From: Torymus aiolomorphi
Lineage: Eukaryota > Arthropoda > Insecta > Hymenoptera > Torymidae
Length of the DNA: 64,000 bases
Assembly: GCA_036365515.1 (NCBI GenBank)
Contig: CM070873.1
Coordinates: 192,998,604-193,062,603, forward strand
Reading direction: 5' to 3'
Shown in pieces: positions 56,026-64,000 of this stretch. Made by a program: the position numbers and the translations under genes. The notes beneath the pieces are model-generated. The model was not told the DNA's origin. It searched no databases and was given only the letters and a program-made list of their open reading frames with translations. Position 1 is the first letter of the stretch, and each line of letters opens with the position of its first letter.

Positions 56026-57420
56026 TTACAAGGAAACCACCCCAACCCGAACTCACCGATTTTGATAATTTTTGGATATGTTGTAATACTTAAAAAAATA
56101 TTCGACACGTATTTTTTTTTATCGGCCCATAAGGACTTTAAGGGGTGACATCCACCCCCAAAGGCAACCCTCACAATTCGTTTTTTTAGTATTTCTCAGC
56201 GGGTAATGAATTATTTTGAAAAAAATCAATTGGAAAATATTCGTCTTAAAAAACATTAAGTATGTTTATAACCAAAGGGGTTGCAACCCTTATTTTTTAA
56301 TTTAATAAAACTGCATTTTTTATTAATATTTTTTTTATAAATATCGAGGTTTAGTTTAAAAAAAATGATTAAAAGTAGTTTTGTGAACAGTATCAAACAT
56401 TAGTATTGACATGTTTCGGAATTTTTCAAAAATCAACCCCTAACTACCCTTAACTACCCCTCATAGTGATAGACCATGTATAAGTGGCAAAAAAAATTTG
56501 TTTCTTAACCAGTGTGTAAAATGAGCGTAATTTATAAGAAATAAAAGTACATTCAATTGATTTTATTTATTAAGAGTATCAAAAGGATGAAAAAAGCTAC
56601 CCCCAAAAGTGAATACCGAATATATCAGCAGTTCTCATTAAAATTCTTGATTAAAACAAATATATATATAAAATAATTACTGTATGACTGAAAAAGATAA
56701 TAACATTAATTTTTTAATAAAATCAGTATTTTTTAAGGGGAGGAAACCACCCCTAAAGTTTACCCTTAAAATTCTTTTTTTAATTTACCTTTGTATTGGA
56801 TACCATTTGATTGATGGTTTTTAGTTAAATCAGGTATGAAAATATTTTTCATTAAAAGCTTGATATATAAGGTATATTTATGGCCTAAGGGGTCGTAACC
56901 CTTATTTTATTCTTTGAAATAACTACGACTTTTTATTAATATTTTTATCACAATAATCTGGGTATAAATTAAAAAAAATTATTAAAAGCATTTTCGTTAA
57001 CTATTTCGAATATGTTTGTGTGTTTCGGAACTTACCAAAAACCCACCGCTAACTACCTTTACTAACCCTGACAGTGACAGACCATGCATAAGTGGTGAAA
57101 AAAATGTTCTTTCTTATAAGTCATTCAATGTGTAAAATGAGTCTATCTTATAACAAATAAAAATATATTCAATGAATTTTATTTATTAAAGAGTACCAAA
57201 GAGGTGAAAAAGATCACCCCCAAAAATAAACGCCTAATAAACATGAGGTCTAATTTATTAGTTCAATATAGATACCAACATATTATTATTTGTACATAGA
57301 TACATTCATATGTGTATGCAGAAGTTATCCTACGTGATACTATATAAAATTGATTAAAAATTATTTTTCATAATAATATCTATATTTTTCTTTTTTTATT
57401 TATTGTTGAATTACAATATA

Positions 57421-59078
57421 TCATTCAACAAATGTTTCACAGAAATGATATTCATCGAAAAAATGTTGGAAACAATGACTTTTTACACCAACCACATCGC
57501 ACTATAGCAACGTTGTTACATCCTTCTACTTCGCACTTTATATTGCAAGAATCTCCAAAACTAAAATCAACCGGATTATTAGCTTTAGCTGGTTTTTCAT
57601 CAATGTAGCCACTTTTATACCAAGAATATTTAAAAATATTTCCATATCTTGGTGAAGAAAGCTGATTATGGACCAGAGATTGCATTTTTATAACGTTATT
57701 TCTTAAATGGAGATTCATATCATAGTCCAGCAAATCACTTGATCTGAAAGACGTCGAACGAAGTTCTTCCAGATACGAAATCCATACACATCGAGTGGTT
57801 GGATCATCCCTGTCGTTCGTGTGGGAATTATTTTTATATTAACAATTTTATTCTCCGGTATTGTTTCCTCTATAGCTTTATCACAATGTCCACTCCAAAA
57901 ATCGAGTAAAAGTATAGATTGAGGCCCAACATACGGGTAAAATACTTCTTTTAACCAAATTTTATAATGATCTAAAATAAGAAAATGTTATCAAAAATTT
58001 TTTCATAATATACAAAAATATACTCACCTGTAGTTAATTTTCCAGATTTGGATGCTTCTACATGCACATTTGTTGGTCTAAATAAAGAAGATTCTATTAT
58101 AGGACCAAACTGACCAGTTTTTTCTTTTGATACTAAAAAAAGCGGTGATAAAAGTTTTCCAGTAGCTTATATAGTTGGTTGAATTGTATAACTGTGCGTT
58201 GACGATGAAACTGACTGTACCAGGCATTGCACCTGCTTTTCTTCTTCAACTGCTAATGTTCTTCCCGAGTGCATTTCTAATTGAAACCCACTCTGATCTG
58301 AATTATAAACATTTGAAATTCCAATTTTTGGTATACACGATTTAACGTCAGTTACAAAAGCAGCAGCTTTAGTTTGAAGTTCTTGACCACCTTCTAATGT
58401 TTTTTTAGTGATAAATTTATTTATTTTTCTGGATACTATTCGATGAGCTTTTTTAAATTTTAATAACCAATTTGCAGAAGCCTTAAATCTTACATCTTCG
58501 GAGCCGAGCATTTTTTGAGCTTGCAACGCCCATTTACGTACGTCGCGATCATGCACTATCAAACCAGCTTCAACAACAGCTTTTAAATTATCTAAAGTGT
58601 ATTGGCAAATTTGCGCAATTTTTTCTCCATATGTTCCACGTTTATTAATGTTTTTCGCCCAACGATTAAGTTGACTGATGGATGAAACTTTTTTGTATCT
58701 GTGTTGCACAGTTTCAAGTTTTAAGTTTTGTTTTTTTCCGCTTCTCCAATATTCGACGGCTCTTTCTTTATAATCAAATGTGACATCTTCGGCATCATTC
58801 ATACACTGATCTGTTGGTGTAAAATCAGGATCGGGAAAGTGATGTTGTACTTCATCTTCAATTATTTGAGCATTAGTATCTTTATAATTTTCATGGAAAT
58901 CCAATGTCTCCTCAACAATTATGTCGACATCATTAAACTCATATGTGGCATCTATTAATATTTCTTTCAGCTTTTCTGACAATTCCATTTCTTTGAAATT
59001 AGTCTCGCTATTTGGTATTTATAAGCTTTGAAAATATGCTAATAATAAATTCACTACGTTCAAAGGGTTAATCTTCAT
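57421..59078 (-). pseudogene. CENP-B/pogo-like DDE transposase (7.2-kb element)
   Basis: The start MKINPLNVVNLLLAYFQ at 59078 is followed by a stop at 59021-59019; the frame reopens at 58988. It contains RAVEYWRSGKKQNLKLETVQ, ASANWLLKFKKAHRIVSRKI (CENP-B-type HTH), YNSDQSGFQLEMHSGRTL (first Asp), and in the last exon LDYDMNLHLRNN and CEVEGCNNVAIVRCGWCKKS (zinc-like cluster). An intron of 55 bp (GTGAGT...TTTTAG, about 57973-58027) sits at the same place as in the 5.8-kb element. There are further breaks near 58166, 57733 and 57460, so it is inactive. Confidence 0.75.
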
Positions 59079-59099
59079 GTTTGAAGCTAAAATAAAATT

Positions 59100-60260
59100 A
59101 AATAAACATCAGCAATAAATTGAAAATCTTTCTAATAATTACAAGGTTTAACAACAAATAAAATGCTGCCCTAGCGAAAAAAATACGTAATAAACGTATC
59201 TTCCCAAAAAATACGTAATAAAACCATTTAAAAAATTATAGAAGTAATATATCAAAGAATATCATAAATAATCTAACATAAATGATCATATGATTTATCA
59301 TTTATATGATAAATTATCAAAGAATATCATTAATTATAATCAACCATAAATAAGCATCAGATATTATCAGTAACAAAATTTAAATATTAATAATTTTTTA
59401 TATATAATAAATTCATTCTAAATTTATACAATAATTATCATACATATTCTCAAATTTGTCAATGATTATCTATAATTATCAACAATTGTCAACAAAAATT
59501 TCCACTAGCGTTGCGTTATTTACAATTAGTTGAACTATTTTCGGCTGGATGCCTATATCTGCAGTAAGACCAGACTTTTCTTCTAGATTGTGCATTTTAA
59601 TCATTTTTAGTGTTTATCTATCACGTCATGATTTTGAAATAAATATCAAATTCAGCATCAAAAGTAAACAGTAAGAATATGATCTGACGCCGGATCCAGA
59701 CAACTTTCTTTTGTAACCTGTGTTATTAATCGAAATAAAAAAATTCAATATTCATACCATGTAATATTTGATTAATTAAAAAAATAAAAACGTTCACTAT
59801 AAAAACTTGAAAACACATTATTTTTAAATTTGATAAAAAATGTTAAATTTTTTAACAGTTGAAGTTTATATTTATTTCAATCAGTGAAAATATTCAAATA
59901 AAATGATAAAATTATAGATTGATACATACATAACAGTAATACTTACGAAGTTAACAAAAAATTTTCTTCTTATTCTTCTTAATTATATTTTCGAGCTCGA
60001 CAAATTCGTATGTAAATATGTAAGTGTGTGTATTTAAGAATTCATTACTATATTTAAAAAAATGCTTTACTTCTCTTGAACTGCTCTCAACAATGAATTA
60101 TAGTAGAATGTTTTTATGAATATACAAAGTTGTTTTCAACGAGTCTTATCTTTGGATATCTAATCTACATAGTACCATATCTACATAGCAGCATCCGGCA
60201 ACAGCCGGATAAGACTTTAATCAAGTAAACATTAAAGTTTTAATTTTTTTAATCAAGAAT
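59100..60260. other. AT-rich interior of the 7.2-kb transposon, no gene seen
   Basis: Short local inverted repeats such as 'atcatatgatttatcatttatatgat' occur near 59285-59315. No coding or RNA signal was recognised. Confidence 0.4.
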
Positions 60261-60274
60261 TTTAATGAGAACTG

Positions 60275-60700
<426 letters not shown>

Positions 60701-61410
60701 CTTATATATCAGGCTTTTAACGATCATCAATTTTATATAGTATCACGTAGGATAACTTCTACATACACATATCAATGTATCTATGTACAAATAATAATAT
60801 GTTGGTATCTATATTGAACTAATAAATTAGACCTCATGTTACGTTAGGCGTTTATTTTTGGGGGTGATCTTTTTCACCTCTTTGGTACTCTTTAATAAAT
60901 AAAATTCATTGAATATATTTTTATTTGTTATAAGATAGACTCATTTTACACATTGAATAACTTTTAAGAAAGAAAATTTTTTTCACCACATATGCATGGT
61001 CTGTCACTGTCAGGGTTAGTAAAGGTAGTTAGGGGTGGTTTTTTGGTAAGTTCAGAAATACACAAGCATATTCGAAATAGTTAACGAAAATGCTTTTAAT
61101 AATTTTTTTTTTAATTTATACCCAGATTATTGTGATAAAAATACTAATAAAAAGTCGTAGTTTTTTCAAAGAATAAAATAAGGGTTGCGACCCCTTAGGC
61201 CATAAATATACCTTATATATCAAGCTTTTAATGAAAAATATTTTCATACCTGATTTAACTAAAAACCATCAATCAAATGGTATCCAATAAACAGGTAAAC
61301 TAAAAAAAGAATTTTAAGGGTAAACTTTAGGGGTGGTTTCCACCCCTGAAAAAATACTGATTTTATTAAAAAATTAATGTTATTATCTTTTTCATACAGT
61401 AATTATTTTA

Positions 61411-62661
61411 TATATGAGCTATTCTTTGATAGAAGAGTCACCCCCTGAGTCCAAAACTGTATGTCAATTAAAAAATCGTAATTAGGCTTAAAAGTTTATT
61501 AGTACTATATATTTTTTTTTGCTGTGTGGTTTTTTTAGAATTGCAATATTGCGGCTCCAAAATGGTGGCTCAAACTTGTAGTGTACGTGAAATTATCCCG
61601 GAATTTGAAAATTTTCCCGGAATTTAAAAATGTTTTCAACTGAAATAAGTATATTTCTTATGTATTTTGATGCGCTGAATCCGAATCTAAAGTTGATTTA
61701 ACTCAAGCGCCCTTAAAATTTTGACTAAATCGCAAAAACTGCTCAAAAACGTGAAAAATCGTGAAAATCACAATATTAAGCATGAAAAATACTTAGAAAA
61801 AATTTTTTAACTTAATCCCCCAGTTTAGGTGTTATCATATGTATGATAGTCCATGTAATGGGCATATTTTCGGGTTTTAGAGTAATTTTTATTAAATTTA
61901 ATTTTATGAAATCGTAAAATGATATCGTAAAATGACGTGACAAACCAGGTTATTTTCGCGATTTTTCACGATTTTGAGCTGTTTTTTTTGCAATTTATTC
62001 AAAATTTTTAGGGTATTTGAGCTACGCCAACTTCAGATTCGGATATGACGCATCGAAATACATAAGAAACACGTTTATATTAGGTCAAAAAAATTTTTCT
62101 ACATTTTTTTCATGTTTAATAGTGTGATTTTCATGATTTTTCACGTTTTTGAGCAGTTTTTGCGATTTACTCAAAATTTTAAGGGTGCTTGAGCTAAACC
62201 AACTTTAGATTTGGATTCAGCACATCAAAATACATAAGAAACATGTTTATTTTAGGTCAAACAAATTTTTTCTAATGTTTTTTCATGCTTAATATTGTGA
62301 TTTTCACGATTTTTCACGTTTTTGGGCAGTTTTTGCAATTTAGTCAAAATTTTAAGGGCGCTTGAGTTAAACCAACTTTAGATTCGGATTCAGCGCATGA
62401 AAATACATAAGAAATATACTTATTTCAGTTGAAAACATTTTTAAATTCCGGGAAAATTTTCAAATTCCGGGATAATTTCACGTACACTACAAGTTCGAGC
62501 CGCCATTTTGGAGCCGCAATATTGCAATTCTAAAAAAGCCACACGGCAAAAAAAAAATATATAGTACTAATAAACTTTTAAGCCCAATTACGATTTTTTA
62601 ATTGCCATACAGTTTTGGACTCAGGGGTGGCTTTTCTATCAAAGAATAGCTCATATATATA
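61411..62661. mobile_element. Foldback element inside the right arm of the 7.2-kb transposon
   Basis: Arms of about 290 bp start TGAGCTATTCTTTGATAGAA and include GGCTCCAAAATGG and ACACTACAAGTT. The interior has about three direct or inverted repeats of roughly 170-190 bp with 'gctgaatccgaat' and 'gatttttcacgtttttgagc'. The left arm of the host transposon at about 56675-56700 shows the empty site inside an AT run, so the duplication is hidden in (TA)n. Confidence 0.75.
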
Positions 62662-63278
62662 TTTTTTTTTTTAATCAAGAATTTTAATGAGAACTGCTGA
62701 TATATTCGGTATTCACTTTTTGGGGTAGCTTTTTTATCTCTTTGGTACTCTTAATAAATAAAATCAATTGAATGTACTTTTATTTCTTATAAATTACGCT
62801 CATTTTACACATTGGTTAAGAAACAAATTTTTTTTGCCACTTATACATGGTCTATCACTATGAGGGGTAGTTAAGGGTAGTTAGGAGTTGATTTTTGAAA
62901 AATCCCGAAACATGTCAACACTAATGTTTGATACTGTTCACAAAACTACTTTTTATAATTTTTTTTAAACTAAAGCTCGATATTTATAAAAAAAATATTA
63001 ATAAAAAATGCAGTTTTATTAAATTAAAAAATAAGGGTTGCAACCCCTTTGGTTATAAATACTACTCATACTTAATGTTTTTTAAGACGAATATTTTCCA
63101 AAACTAGAGAAATACTAAAAAAACGAATTGTGAGGGTTGACTTTGGGGGTGGATTTCACCCCTTAAAGTCCTTATGGGCCGATAAAAAAAAATACGTGTT
63201 GAATATTTTTTTAAGTACTACAACATATCCAAAAATTATCAAAATCGGTGAGTTCGGGTTGGGGTGGTTTCCTTGTTA

Positions 63279-63437
63279 GAGTGAACAAAATTCTGAACTT
63301 GCACATATGTGTCACGCATAGTTTAGAAGTTATACGACTTTAAAAACATTATTTCTCAAGCATAATTCATGAAATAAAAGGAGATTTTTTATAAGTACAC
63401 GCTAAATCTTAAATAAATTTTGAAGTGATATAGTTAA
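63279..63437. other. Short flank of the 7.2-kb transposon
   Basis: AT-rich host or repeat sequence; no feature recognised. Confidence 0.3.
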
Positions 63438-64000
63438 CCCTTAGCGGCCACACGGGGTAACTAGTTACCCCGGGCTCAGAAAAAGTGAAATTGGAGGTCT
63501 AAAACATTTGAAATTGATACAAGAAATGACATCTGCCGGTAATAAATTTTTTTCTTGTTTAAATATCATAAAAATAATATTTTTTCACTTTTCTGTACGT
63601 AAATATATATTTTGAAGCTAATAAAACACAAAAAAAAGCAAGTTTTATGATTTGTAATTTTTTTAATTTTTCCTTCCAGTATATTTGCAAAATAAATATA
63701 CTTTTTGAATGATCGGCAAATACTGTTATTTTTTTATGATAGTGGTATATGTTGTGCGTACAAACCTACAATTTTAGCCTTAATATTGAAAAATGGCGGA
63801 GTAATGAATTTTTTTCTGAAAAAAGACCATTTTTCTGTTTTTTTACATATATGACCAATTTTTAGAACGCCATCTATAAATTGACCGATAAAAATCATTA
63901 GAAATATTGAAGAATACTTCAACAAACATAAAACAATCGGTTACAAGTGTTAAAATACCCATATGTCTTGTACAACTAGGTTTTTCAGCGTGGGGTAATG
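63438..64000 (+). mobile_element. Possible piggyBac-type end, runs off the window
   Basis: TTAA (63434-63437) is followed by CCCTTAGCGGCCACACGGGG and a palindrome GGGGTAACTAGTTACCCC. PiggyBac elements insert at TTAA and start with CCC(T/N)T. The other end is not in the window, so this is tentative. No coding frame of note follows; the short minus-strand frame at 63734-63925 has no recognisable motif. Confidence 0.35.

Overview
The window looks like transposon-dense, AT-rich animal DNA, most likely from an insect. The support is circumstantial: arthropod-type transposon families, short GT-AG introns and CA/CT/AT microsatellites. I see no conventional host gene, rRNA, tRNA or CRISPR array. Nearly everything is nested mobile DNA, and several insertion dates can be ordered because removing an element restores its target.

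Left part (about 3.0-18.3 kb). One decayed non-LTR retrotransposon (gag-like ORF1, then endonuclease/RT ORF2) is split by a small foldback element (3.2-3.6 kb), a 6.3-kb two-armed CACAG-ended transposon with TTA target duplications (4061-10400), a 2.9-kb TA-flanked DNA transposon (10831-13711) and a CA-repeat-bearing element (about 16.06-17.72 kb). From 18.3 to 26 kb come a solo LTR with AAGT duplications (18916-19767), remnants of a MULE transposase split by foldback repeats, and several MITEs.

Centre (26.2-55.2 kb). Two Penelope-like retroelement copies lie head to head, with inverted outer ends that carry hammerhead-ribozyme-like motifs. Into one RT gene a complete 18,015-bp Maverick/Polinton (adintovirus-like) has inserted (28098-46112; about 330-bp inverted repeats starting AG and ending CT; 6-bp GAAGCA duplication). 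In order it carries: a left-end array of four long hairpins; three small acidic/basic accessory genes whose 3' ends bear histone-mRNA-type stem-loops; a spliced DVQGF-type gene; a decayed protein-primed DNA polymerase; a possible OB-fold gene; integrase; a fibre-like gene; a conserved Polinton gene; packaging ATPase; a PLA2-like minor capsid gene; maturation protease; penton protein; major capsid protein; a second DVQGF-type gene; and a 49-codon gene with an N-myristoylation signal. TATA boxes precede most genes. Integrase, ATPase, protease and penton are open, but the polymerase and other genes carry stops, frameshifts and an altered catalytic residue, so this is a recently inactivated copy. 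The other Penelope copy holds a 5.8-kb DNA transposon (47299-53055), and its terminal repeat holds a solo LTR (53925-54944).

Right part (55.3-64 kb). A second, 7.2-kb member of the same DNA transposon family (56029-63275; CENP-B/pogo-like DDE transposase, very long inverted repeats, 3-bp TWA duplications) sits inside a foldback repeat and is itself split by another foldback element (61.4-62.7 kb). A possible piggyBac-type end begins at 63438 and runs off the window.

The least explained signals are the nine histone-type stem-loops and the covarying hairpin array, both confined to the left 4.5 kb of the Polinton.
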